Source of the DNA: Pseudorhodoplanes sp.
Lineage (GTDB): Bacteria > Pseudomonadota > Alphaproteobacteria > Rhizobiales > Xanthobacteraceae
Reading direction: 5' to 3'
DNA: 64,000 bases
Assembly (NCBI GenBank): GCA_032027085.1
Contig: JAVSMS010000001.1
Coordinates: 4,441,730-4,505,729 of the forward strand
The position numbers were made by a program, and so were the translations under genes. Shown in pieces: positions 6,406-13,956 of this stretch; the stretch's first letter is position 1, and the number at the start of each line of letters is the position of its first letter. The notes below the pieces were generated by a model. It saw nothing but the letters and a program-made list of their open reading frames with translations. It searched no databases and was not told where the DNA came from.

Positions 6406-7920
6406 ATGGCGTCCAATATCACCCTCTCGGCTGGCGTTCGGCAGAACCTGCTTTCGCTGCAGAACACCGCCTCGTTGATGGCCACCACGCAGAACCGTCT
6501 TGCCACCGGCAAGAAGGTCAACTCGGCCCTCGACAACCCGACCAACTTCTTCACCTCCGCTTCGCTGCAAGGCCGCGCCTCCGACATGGGTGCGCTGCTC
6601 GACGCGATGTCGAACGGCATCAAGACCCTGGAAGCCGCCGACAACGGCCTCTCCGCGATCACCAAGACCGTCGAGTCGATGCAGTCCACGCTGCGTCAGG
6701 CCCGCCAGGACAAGTCGTTCAAGTCGGATTCCTACACGGTCACCATCTCGGCTCCGACCGGCGCCGAAGACCTGGAATTCACCGGCGGTTCGGTCGGCGC
6801 CACCCCGGTCGCCGTCAACCTGACCACCAGCGTCAACACGCTGGGCGGCGGCGCCTTCACGGCCGTCGACTTCACCAACGGCGGCAACAACAACGGCTCG
6901 ATCGACTTCAGCATCACCGCCAATGGCGGCGCGGTGCAGGCGATCTCGATCACCTATGCCGAAGCCAATGCGGCTGCCGCCGACGCCTCGGCAGTAACCG
7001 CCGACGAACTGGTCGATCTCATCAATACCGAGCTGACAGCGGCCAACGTCGCCGCTACTGCGTCGGTTGATGGCAGCGGCCAGATCGACATCGTCTCCGA
7101 CAGTGCCGACGGAAATACCGCCAACGTCACCATCTCCAACTTCGCGGCCACCAACGGCGCAGCCGGCTCAGGCCTCGCCGACGGTACCGGCACCGACGCC
7201 TATACCGCCAAGTCGGTGGATACGCTGGTCAACGAAATCAACGCCAATGTTTCCTTCATCGACAAGATCCGCGCCTCCAACGACAACGGCAAGCTGCGCA
7301 TCGAGAACCTCTCGACCGCGGACCTGACCATCACCGGTATCAACGCCGCGACGGGCGTCGTCAACGGCGGTGCTACCACGGATGTCATCGGACCCAACGA
7401 TGTTCGCCGCAACCTGGTCAAGCAGTTCAACGAACTGCGCGACCAGCTCAACAAGCTGGCGGACGATGCCTCCTTCAACGGCGTCAACCTCTTGCGCGGC
7501 GACAAGCTGAAGATCACCTTCAACGAGACCGGCACCTCGACCATGGAGATCCAGGCCAAGACGCCGGCCGGTGTTGCCACCTCGATCAACGCCTCGAACC
7601 TCAGCATCGCCTATGCTGTCGATGCCGATTTCGACAGCGACACGGTGCTGGACAGCCGCCTCGACACCCTGCAGACGGCGCTCAACACGCTGCGCTCGCA
7701 GTCGTCGTCCTTCGGCTCGAACCTGTCGATCGTGCAGAACCGCCAGGACTTCACGAAGTCGATGATCAACACGCTGGAAACCGGAGCCGACAACCTCGTC
7801 CTCGCCGATTCCAACGAGGAAGGCGCCAACCTGCTCGCCCTGCAGACCCGCCAGCAGCTGTCCACGACGGCTCTGTCGCTGTCCGCCCAGGCCGACCAGG
7901 CGGTGCTGCGTCTGTTCTAA
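6406..7920 (+). CDS. Flagellin (copy 1)
   Basis: 504 residues starting MASNITLSAGVRQNLLSLQN, the D0/D1 start of flagellins, and ending QADQAVLRLF. The conserved N-terminal domain runs to about residue 110 and the C-terminal one from about 375; the middle is a variable, Ala/Thr/Asn-rich exposed region. The protein is exported by the flagellar type III system and polymerises into the filament. It has no signal peptide. It lies in tandem with copy 2, which has the same length and nearly identical ends, so this is a recent-looking duplication. The start was chosen by homology; the upstream in-frame start at 6337 is not flagellin-like. Confidence 0.95.
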   Translation: MASNITLSAGVRQNLLSLQNTASLMATTQNRLATGKKVNSALDNPTNFFTSASLQGRASDMGALLDAMSNGIKTLEAADNGLSAITKTVESMQSTLRQARQDKSFKSDSYTVTISAPTGAEDLEFTGGSVGATPVAVNLTTSVNTLGGGAFTAVDFTNGGNNNGSIDFSITANGGAVQAISITYAEANAAAADASAVTADELVDLINTELTAANVAATASVDGSGQIDIVSDSADGNTANVTISNFAATNGAAGSGLADGTGTDAYTAKSVDTLVNEINANVSFIDKIRASNDNGKLRIENLSTADLTITGINAATGVVNGGATTDVIGPNDVRRNLVKQFNELRDQLNKLADDASFNGVNLLRGDKLKITFNETGTSTMEIQAKTPAGVATSINASNLSIAYAVDADFDSDTVLDSRLDTLQTALNTLRSQSSSFGSNLSIVQNRQDFTKSMINTLETGADNLVLADSNEEGANLLALQTRQQLSTTALSLSAQADQAVLRLF

Positions 7921-7941
7921 GACCAGGACAGCTTCCAATCC

Positions 7942-8009
7942 GAAGACCAGAAAGGTCTTCTGAACGCAGGCGGCGGAGCTCGAAAGGGCTCCGCCGCTTG
8001 TGTTTGTTT
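7942..8009 (+). terminator. Double hairpin terminator after flagellin 1
   Basis: The first hairpin is 7942-7960 (GAAGACC-AGAAA-GGTCTTC). The second, at 7970-7997, has a perfect 10-base-pair stem (GCGGCGGAGC / GCTCCGCCGC) followed by a T-rich tail (TTGTGTTTGTTT). The second is a good intrinsic terminator. The first repeats the core of the hairpin at the start of the gene. Confidence 0.8.
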
Positions 8010-8013
8010 CGCA

Positions 8014-8028
8014 TTAACGAATTGTTAA
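8014..8028. promoter_or_regulatory. CtrA-type box upstream of flagellin 2
   Basis: A perfect TTAA-CGAATTG-TTAA followed by C, 93 bases before the flagellin 2 ATG and directly after the terminator of flagellin 1. This fits a separate promoter for the second flagellin. Confidence 0.55.
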
Positions 8029-8121
8029 CTCTTTTTTTACCAGCCATTAGGGTTACCAGAAGATTATCAAGCCAAGCGCGTCGCGTTGAATCGCCCGCAT
8101 TCAATTAAGGGAAGGCTTGTC

Positions 8122-9636
8122 ATGGCTAGTGATGTCGTCCTGTCGGCTGGCGTCCGGCAAAATCTTTTGTCGCTGCAGAACACGGCGAGCCTGATGGCGA
8201 CCACGCAGAACCGGCTTGCCACGGGCAAAAAGGTCAACACTGCCCTCGACAACCCGACCAACTTCTTCACCTCCGCTGCGCTCAAAAGCCGCGCCGGGGA
8301 CCTGAGCGCCCTGCTCGATTCGATGTCAAACGGCATCAAGACCCTGGAAGCCGCCGATAACGGCATCACGGCCATCACCAAGACCATCGAGCAGATGCAG
8401 TCGACCCTGCGGCAGGCCCGCCAGGACAAGTCATTCAAGTCGACGTCCTATACCGTCGATGTGGGCGCTACGCCGGCCGGAACCGAGCAGATCAGCTTTT
8501 CCGGCGGCTCCGTCGGCACGACTCCGATCGCTGCCGATCTCACCACCGCCGTATCAACACTCGCCGCCGGCGCCTACACCAACATCGATTTCACCAACGC
8601 CGGCGCCAATGACGGCTCGATCACGTTCAACATCGCCGTCAATGGCGGCACGGCTGCGGCAATTTCCGTAACCCATGCCGACGTTGTCGCGGCCGGCGGC
8701 ACACCCGCCGCGACAACCGCGACGCAACTGATGGGCATCCTCAACACCAAGCTCGCCGCAGCCAATGTCGATGCAACCGTCACGGTCGCCGGCGGCAACC
8801 TGGTCTTCACCGCAGATCGTGCCGACAGCAGCGTCGCCGACCTGACGATCAGCGGCTTTACGGCCGCCAACGGCGCGACCGGATCCGGCATCGCCAATGC
8901 CAGCGGCACCGACGGCGCCTTCGAGGCCAAGACCGTGGACGCGCTGGTCTCTCACATCAACACGGCCTTCGCCGGCCAGATCCGCGCCGCCAATGACAAT
9001 GGCCGTCTGCGTATTGAAAATCTGTCGACGGCCGACCTCACGATTGCCGGATACAATACGACGGACGGGATACTCGACGGCGCAGCGACGACCGCGACCA
9101 TCGGCGGCAACACCGTCCGTGCCAACTTCGTCACCCAGTTCAACGGCTATATCGACCAGCTCAACAAGCTGTCGGACGACGCCTCGTTCAACGGCGTCAA
9201 CCTGCTGCGCGGCGACAAGCTGAAAATCACCTTCAACGAGGCCGGCACCTCCACCATCGAGATTCTGGCCAAGGATGCCTCCGGCAACGCCATCGCAATA
9301 AACACCTCAACGCTTGGCATCCTGCAGGCGACCAATCCGCAATTCGACAGCGACGACACGATCGATGCGCGCCTGACCGTGCTCGGCGACGCGCTGGCCA
9401 ATCTGCGCGCGCAAGGTTCGGCCTTCGGCTCCAATCTCTCGATCGTGCAGAACCGCCAGACCTTCACCAAGGCGATGATCAACACGCTGGAAACCGGCGC
9501 CGACAACCTGGTGCTGGCGGATTCCAACGAGGAAGGCGCCAACATGCTGGCCCTGCAGACGCGCCAGCAGCTGTCCACGACGGCCTTGTCGCTGTCCGCT
9601 CAGGCCGACCAGGCGGTGCTGCGGCTCTTCGGGTAA
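8122..9636 (+). CDS. Flagellin (copy 2)
   Basis: 504 residues, the same length as copy 1. The first 110 or so residues and the last 100 are close to copy 1, while the exposed middle differs. It starts MASDVVLSAGVRQNLL and ends AVLRLFG. The ATG at 8122 follows AAGGGAAGG at a proper distance. Filaments with several flagellins are usual in this group. It has its own terminator on both sides and a perfect CtrA-type box upstream, so it is probably controlled apart from copy 1. Confidence 0.95.
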   Translation: MASDVVLSAGVRQNLLSLQNTASLMATTQNRLATGKKVNTALDNPTNFFTSAALKSRAGDLSALLDSMSNGIKTLEAADNGITAITKTIEQMQSTLRQARQDKSFKSTSYTVDVGATPAGTEQISFSGGSVGTTPIAADLTTAVSTLAAGAYTNIDFTNAGANDGSITFNIAVNGGTAAAISVTHADVVAAGGTPAATTATQLMGILNTKLAAANVDATVTVAGGNLVFTADRADSSVADLTISGFTAANGATGSGIANASGTDGAFEAKTVDALVSHINTAFAGQIRAANDNGRLRIENLSTADLTIAGYNTTDGILDGAATTATIGGNTVRANFVTQFNGYIDQLNKLSDDASFNGVNLLRGDKLKITFNEAGTSTIEILAKDASGNAIAINTSTLGILQATNPQFDSDDTIDARLTVLGDALANLRAQGSAFGSNLSIVQNRQTFTKAMINTLETGADNLVLADSNEEGANMLALQTRQQLSTTALSLSAQADQAVLRLFG

Positions 9637-9664
9637 GGCTTCCGAGTTCGTTAAAAAAACTTCC

Positions 9665-9694
9665 ACGGCGGGGCCAAAAACCCCGCCGTTTTAC
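9665..9694 (+). terminator. Terminator after flagellin 2
   Basis: A perfect 9-base-pair stem ACGGCGGGG / CCCCGCCGT (9665-9673, 9681-9689), loop CCAAAAA, then TTTA. Confidence 0.85.
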
Positions 9695-9704
9695 ATTTGG
9701 TTAA
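9690..9704. promoter_or_regulatory. Near-match CtrA-type box upstream of flbT
   Basis: TTTA-CATTTGG-TTAA, one base off the CtrA full site, 45 bases upstream of flbT and overlapping the tail of the preceding terminator. Support is weak on its own. Confidence 0.3.
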
Positions 9705-9749
9705 CCATGTTCCTCAACGATGGCGCCTCGTGGAAAATGGGAGACAACC

Positions 9750-10184
9750 ATGGCCCTCAAGGTCGAACTGAAGCCGGGCGAGCGCATCCTGATCGGCGAA
9801 AGCGTCATCACCAATGGCGACCAGCGCACCCGCTTCCTGGTCGAGGGCATGGCGCCGATCCTGCGCGAAAAAGACATCATGACCGCCAAGCACGCCGACA
9901 CGCCGGCCAAGCGCATCTATCTTGCGGTTCAATTAATGTACATTTCCGGCGATCCGATGAAACATCATCAAGTCTATTTTAGCCTGATGCAGGATATCCT
10001 GCAGGCCGCCCCCTCAACCGGCAAGTACATCGCCAACATCAACAATCAAATCTTAACGGGCGATCTGTACAAGGCTTTGAAATCAGCCAAGAAACTGATC
10101 GAATACGAGCAGGAGCTTCTCCAACATGCAACAGGCGGCGCAGGCTTACGGAGCGGTGGCAAAGCAGATCGCCAATCCGCGTGA
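9750..10184 (+). CDS. flbT: Flagellin post-transcriptional regulator FlbT
   Basis: 144 residues from the ATG at 9750, which follows GGGAG; the upstream start at 9720 has no such site. FlbT features: LKPGERILIGESVI near the start, then KHADTPAKRIYLAVQLMYI and the FSLMQDI region. In Caulobacter FlbT binds the 5' leader of flagellin mRNA and destabilises it until the hook is complete. It lies just after the two flagellins and overlaps flaF by 59 bases in another frame, so the pair is tightly coupled. Confidence 0.93.
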   Translation: MALKVELKPGERILIGESVITNGDQRTRFLVEGMAPILREKDIMTAKHADTPAKRIYLAVQLMYISGDPMKHHQVYFSLMQDILQAAPSTGKYIANINNQILTGDLYKALKSAKKLIEYEQELLQHATGGAGLRSGGKADRQSA

Positions 10185-10491
10185 TCTCGAATCAAGTCTG
10201 TTGCTGAAAGCCGCGGCGAAATTGCAGGCCATCCATGACAACTGGGAGGCCGAGCGCGGCAATCTCTACGACGCGCTGCTTTACAATCGCAAGCTCTGGA
10301 TCGTGTTCATGACCTCGGCGACCAGCAAGGACAATCCGCTGCCCGCCGAAATCCGCCAGAACATTGCCAATCTCGGCATCTTCATCATGAACCAGACCGT
10401 GGCGATCACCGAAAAGCCGGCGCCGGAACGGCTGAAGGTGCTGATCAACATCAATCGCGAGATCGCCGCCGGACTGCGCAGCGCGGCCTGA
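10126..10491 (+). CDS. flaF: Flagellar biosynthesis regulator FlaF
   Basis: 121 residues. It starts MQQAAQAYGAVAKQIANPRDLE, the FlaF N-terminus, and has the central NLYDALLYNRKLWIVFM block. FlaF promotes flagellin production and works with FlbT in alphaproteobacteria. The start lies within the 3' end of flbT, behind GGAG at about 8 bases; the 59-base overlap is longer than a simple ATGA coupling. A hairpin follows that serves both this gene and the convergent flgL. Confidence 0.93.
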   Translation: MQQAAQAYGAVAKQIANPRDLESSLLLKAAAKLQAIHDNWEAERGNLYDALLYNRKLWIVFMTSATSKDNPLPAEIRQNIANLGIFIMNQTVAITEKPAPERLKVLININREIAAGLRSAA

Positions 10492-10511
10492 GTTGCCGCC
10501 CGCGAAATGCA

Positions 10512-10540
10512 AAAGCCCACGCTGAAGCGTGGCTTTGTCT
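10512..10540. terminator. Bidirectional terminator between flaF and flgL
   Basis: AAAGCCCACGC-TGAA-GCGTGGCTTT pairs with one bulged C and is flanked by A-rich and T-rich ends, suitable for both convergent transcripts. Confidence 0.7.
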
Positions 10541-10557
10541 TTGACGCCTGTTCTTTC

Positions 10558-12057
10558 CTAGATGTAGTTGATGATGCTGGTCTGGTAGAGCATCGACGTG
10601 GCCCGCAGCGAGGCTTCCAGCCGGGTCTGCAGGGTGAGAATCTTGGCTGCCACTTCTTCGGTGGAAACGCCTTCGACGCCCTGCAACAGATCTTCCAGCG
10701 CCGCCTTGGTCTCGGTATGGCGCTCCTTGGCGGCGCCCATGGAGGTCTGGGCGCCGACGAGCTCCGCCTGAATCATTTCCACGCTCTCCGTGCCGGGTGG
10801 AACGCCAAGCGCCAGGCCCAGCCGTTCGGACAATTCCGTGCTCTTGAGCTGGATATCGGGATCCATTTCCGACAGCGGCATCACTGCCATGACGGCAATG
10901 TGCTGCAATTGCCAGCGGATGCCTTGCTCGTTGGCGCGCAGGCCGTACGACACGCTGATCGCCTGGTCGACCCGCGCCGTCGCCGTCGAGCGCGCGGACT
11001 GCGCGCCGGCTTCGCCGGTATACCAGAACACGGTGTTGGCCGGCGTACCTGCGAGGAGACCGGTCGCGGAGTCAAAAGGGGGACCGTCCACGCGCATCGG
11101 CGGGTTGGCCGCGTCCATGTTGAAGTATTCATCCGCGGCCTTGATCGCCGAAGCGGCGGCCAGCGAGGTATTCGCGAGAGTCGTGAGCGCGCCGGTCAGC
11201 GCTGTCTGCATGTTGGCGGCTGTGACATCGGAGGTCGCGCCAATGGTGAACTCGCCTGCGCCGGGGGTCGCCGAGGTGGTCGCGGTCAGCGTGATCGTTT
11301 CGAGTGAGCCATCAGGCAGGGTGAACGTAAATTTGACCTGCTCGCCCGCATTCGGATTGGTTGCACCGACATCGACGGACATGGCCGGCGGCATGCCGGC
11401 CGGAGGGGACACGGTCGAGCCAGTCAGGGACGAGGTGATATTTGCGAGCTTGAAGCCGAAAATGGAGGGCGCCGCGTCCTCTGCAACCTGAACTGATGTC
11501 ACGGTCGGCGCCGTGATGTCCAGACGTCCCAGGCCAGTAGCGCCGCGATCCGCCTGGTTGCGCTCCGAAATGATCTGCTGCAACCCGGCGCGGACGCCGT
11601 CGCCATACAGCACATTGTTCATCGAGTCGACGGCCGACGTGTCGCTGGCCAGGCCGGAAAAGATGTAGCGATCGCCAACCTGGGTGTTGAGCAGACCGAT
11701 GATTTCGTCGACGGCGTTCTTCGCGGTTTCCTTTGCGGTGGTGCGCTGGATCGACGAGTTGATCTGTCCTGATACCGCCTTCATCTCGCGGCCGAGTTCT
11801 GCAATGCGCGTCAATGCTGCATCGGCAATATCGACGCGCACGCCGACATTGCCGATGGTGTCATTGTAGCTGCCGATCGCAGCGAGCTGCGAGCGCAGGC
11901 CAACCGTCAGACCGCGATCAAGACCAAGTCCCGCGTAAGTGTCGGATCTCTTGCCCGTCGCCATCTGCCGCTGCAGGTCGCCGAGCTGGGTGCGCATGTC
12001 GACCAGCGACTGCACCATCAGCAATGACCGGGCTCCGATTCCGCCGATGCTACTCAT
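10558..12057 (-). CDS. flgL: Flagellar hook-filament junction protein FlgL
   Basis: 499 residues. Flagellin-like N-terminal helix (LMVQSLVDMRTQLGDLQRQM, then ATGKRSDTYAGLGLDRG) and a short C-terminal helix. FlgL (HAP3) joins hook-associated protein FlgK to the filament. It is longer than the enteric form (about 317) because of a middle insertion rich in Ala/Thr/Gly, which is normal in this group. The ATG follows GAGGACAGG. It is third in the flgE-flgK-flgL operon, 7 bases after flgK. Confidence 0.92.
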   Translation of the reverse strand: MSSIGGIGARSLLMVQSLVDMRTQLGDLQRQMATGKRSDTYAGLGLDRGLTVGLRSQLAAIGSYNDTIGNVGVRVDIADAALTRIAELGREMKAVSGQINSSIQRTTAKETAKNAVDEIIGLLNTQVGDRYIFSGLASDTSAVDSMNNVLYGDGVRAGLQQIISERNQADRGATGLGRLDITAPTVTSVQVAEDAAPSIFGFKLANITSSLTGSTVSPPAGMPPAMSVDVGATNPNAGEQVKFTFTLPDGSLETITLTATTSATPGAGEFTIGATSDVTAANMQTALTGALTTLANTSLAAASAIKAADEYFNMDAANPPMRVDGPPFDSATGLLAGTPANTVFWYTGEAGAQSARSTATARVDQAISVSYGLRANEQGIRWQLQHIAVMAVMPLSEMDPDIQLKSTELSERLGLALGVPPGTESVEMIQAELVGAQTSMGAAKERHTETKAALEDLLQGVEGVSTEEVAAKILTLQTRLEASLRATSMLYQTSIINYI

Positions 12058-12064
12058 CCTGTCC

Positions 12065-13924
12065 TCACATATTCATCAGCGTGTCGAGCATCTCCTTGAC
12101 CGTCGACATCACCCGCGCGTTGGCGCCATAGGCTGTCTGGAGATTCAGGAGATGCGCCATTTCAACATCGACATTGACCGCAGCCGCCTCGGAAAAGCGC
12201 TCTTGCAGCGCGTTCACAACGACCTCCTGGCCTGCTGCCAGATTGGTCGCATTCTCGGCCGCCGCTCCCTGAAAACCGATCACCTGGCGCATGTAGGACG
12301 TGAGCGAACCGGAAAACGGGTTGTTCAACGCCCCGATGCCGGCGGAGGGCGAATAGGTCAGCGAAGCGCTGATCACCTGGTTGTAGATAAAGTTCGGCCG
12401 TGTGGCGTCTCCGCTCTCAGTCCCGGCCTGGTAGTTGACCAGGTTGGACGGGTCCGACAGCAACGCCGAATTGACGGAAATCCGACCGGCGAAGCCAAGG
12501 CTTTGCGGCCCCAGCGAGTTGAACGCACCGGAAAAAGGCAGTCCTGCGTCGGTGAAGAACGGCAAAGCGCCGGTTCCGCTGTTGAATGCGGTCAGCGTCC
12601 GCGTTCCGCCCACCGCATCGACATTGGATGTGTTGCCCGCGCCGTCGTCCACGATCCGCAGCGTATTTCCGGCCGGATTCGAGAAAACGACCTGACCGTT
12701 GAAATGGCTGGTCAACGCTGTCGCGACGGCGGCCATCCCGCCGGAGAAATCAACGCCGATGACTTCGTCATTCGGATCCGAGGTGGCGTCGTTCGAGAGC
12801 GGCAGCGCCTCCGGATCGTCGACCCGAATGATGCTGACCTTGCGCTGCTGGCCAGACATCACGTCCGTATAGGTCAGGTTGATGACATTGCCCGGAAGCA
12901 TGCCCGTTGTGTCGATGTCGAAACCGCTTGGCGGACCGGCGACAGCCGTCGTCGGCATCGCGATACTCGATAACGACGAGGCCATGGCCGACGCAATCTG
13001 GTCGAGCTGTGCCTGGGCCTGCACCAGAATGTCGTCGCGCAGCTCCAGATAGGCGGCCATCTCGCCGGACCGGATCGACTTGCTGGCGATCAGATCCATG
13101 GGGCTGGCGGTGGATGACGTCAGGGTTAGCGTGCCCACGGTCCGCTTAGCGGGATCAGGGTCCCATTTCGCTTCCGCGGTGACCGTGCCCTGCGCGTCGA
13201 ATCCGATCTGCGCGGCATCGACGCCAACCAGCTGGATACCGGAGCCCGTGAAAATATTGATCTGGTTGTTGTCGCCCTGCAGCACGCGGATGTCCATCAG
13301 GTGCGAGAGCTCGTCGATATACGCGTCGCGCTGATCCATCAGGGTTGCTGTGGCCGCGTCCTTGGCGTTGTTGCTCGACAATTGCCGGTTGATCGCGGCG
13401 ACCTGCTGCATGGCGTTGTTGGCGCGCGCGACCGAGTCCGACAGACCAAGCTCCGCGTCGCTGCGCAGGCTCTGAATCTGGTTGCTCATGCTGTTGAGTT
13501 GCTGCGTCAGCACCTGCGCCAGGTTCAGCGTGGTGGTGCGCGCCGTCACCGAATCCGGGCTGGTGCTCAGCGCCTGCAGCGATGTCGTAAAGTTGTTGAA
13601 CGCGGTTTCCAGCGTCGAATCCGCGCCAGGTTCGCCGAAGATGCTTTGGATGCGCGAATAATATTCGGCCCGCATCGTCGCGTAAGTGCCGCCAGAAACC
13701 TCGGCGCGCAACTGACGCTGCACATACTGATCGAGTTCGCGGTTGATCGAGGCGATGCGGACGCTGACGCCATTGGCGCCGGCGGCGGTGGTGACCTGGG
13801 CAGCCGTCTTGCGGACATAACCGGGCGTCTCTGCATTGGCAACGTTCGAAGCAACCAGCGCCAGCGAGGACTGGGTAATCCGCAGTCCGGCCACCGATGT
13901 CGCCAGGGCCTGTGAGAGACTCAT
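12065..13924 (-). CDS. flgK: Flagellar hook-associated protein FlgK
   Basis: 619 residues. Starts MSLSQALATSVAGLRITQSS and has SNVANAETPGYVRK, the rod/hook N-terminal signature. The C-terminal helix NVDVEMAHLLNLQTAYGANARV is the matching D0 end. FlgK (HAP1) sits between hook and FlgL. It lies 32 bases after flgE and 7 before flgL, on the same strand. FlgN, its likely chaperone, is encoded at 5117. Confidence 0.94.
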   Translation of the reverse strand: MSLSQALATSVAGLRITQSSLALVASNVANAETPGYVRKTAAQVTTAAGANGVSVRIASINRELDQYVQRQLRAEVSGGTYATMRAEYYSRIQSIFGEPGADSTLETAFNNFTTSLQALSTSPDSVTARTTTLNLAQVLTQQLNSMSNQIQSLRSDAELGLSDSVARANNAMQQVAAINRQLSSNNAKDAATATLMDQRDAYIDELSHLMDIRVLQGDNNQINIFTGSGIQLVGVDAAQIGFDAQGTVTAEAKWDPDPAKRTVGTLTLTSSTASPMDLIASKSIRSGEMAAYLELRDDILVQAQAQLDQIASAMASSLSSIAMPTTAVAGPPSGFDIDTTGMLPGNVINLTYTDVMSGQQRKVSIIRVDDPEALPLSNDATSDPNDEVIGVDFSGGMAAVATALTSHFNGQVVFSNPAGNTLRIVDDGAGNTSNVDAVGGTRTLTAFNSGTGALPFFTDAGLPFSGAFNSLGPQSLGFAGRISVNSALLSDPSNLVNYQAGTESGDATRPNFIYNQVISASLTYSPSAGIGALNNPFSGSLTSYMRQVIGFQGAAAENATNLAAGQEVVVNALQERFSEAAAVNVDVEMAHLLNLQTAYGANARVMSTVKEMLDTLMNM

Positions 13925-13956
13925 GTCCTGTCCTCAGGCGTTACGCGACATGCCAA

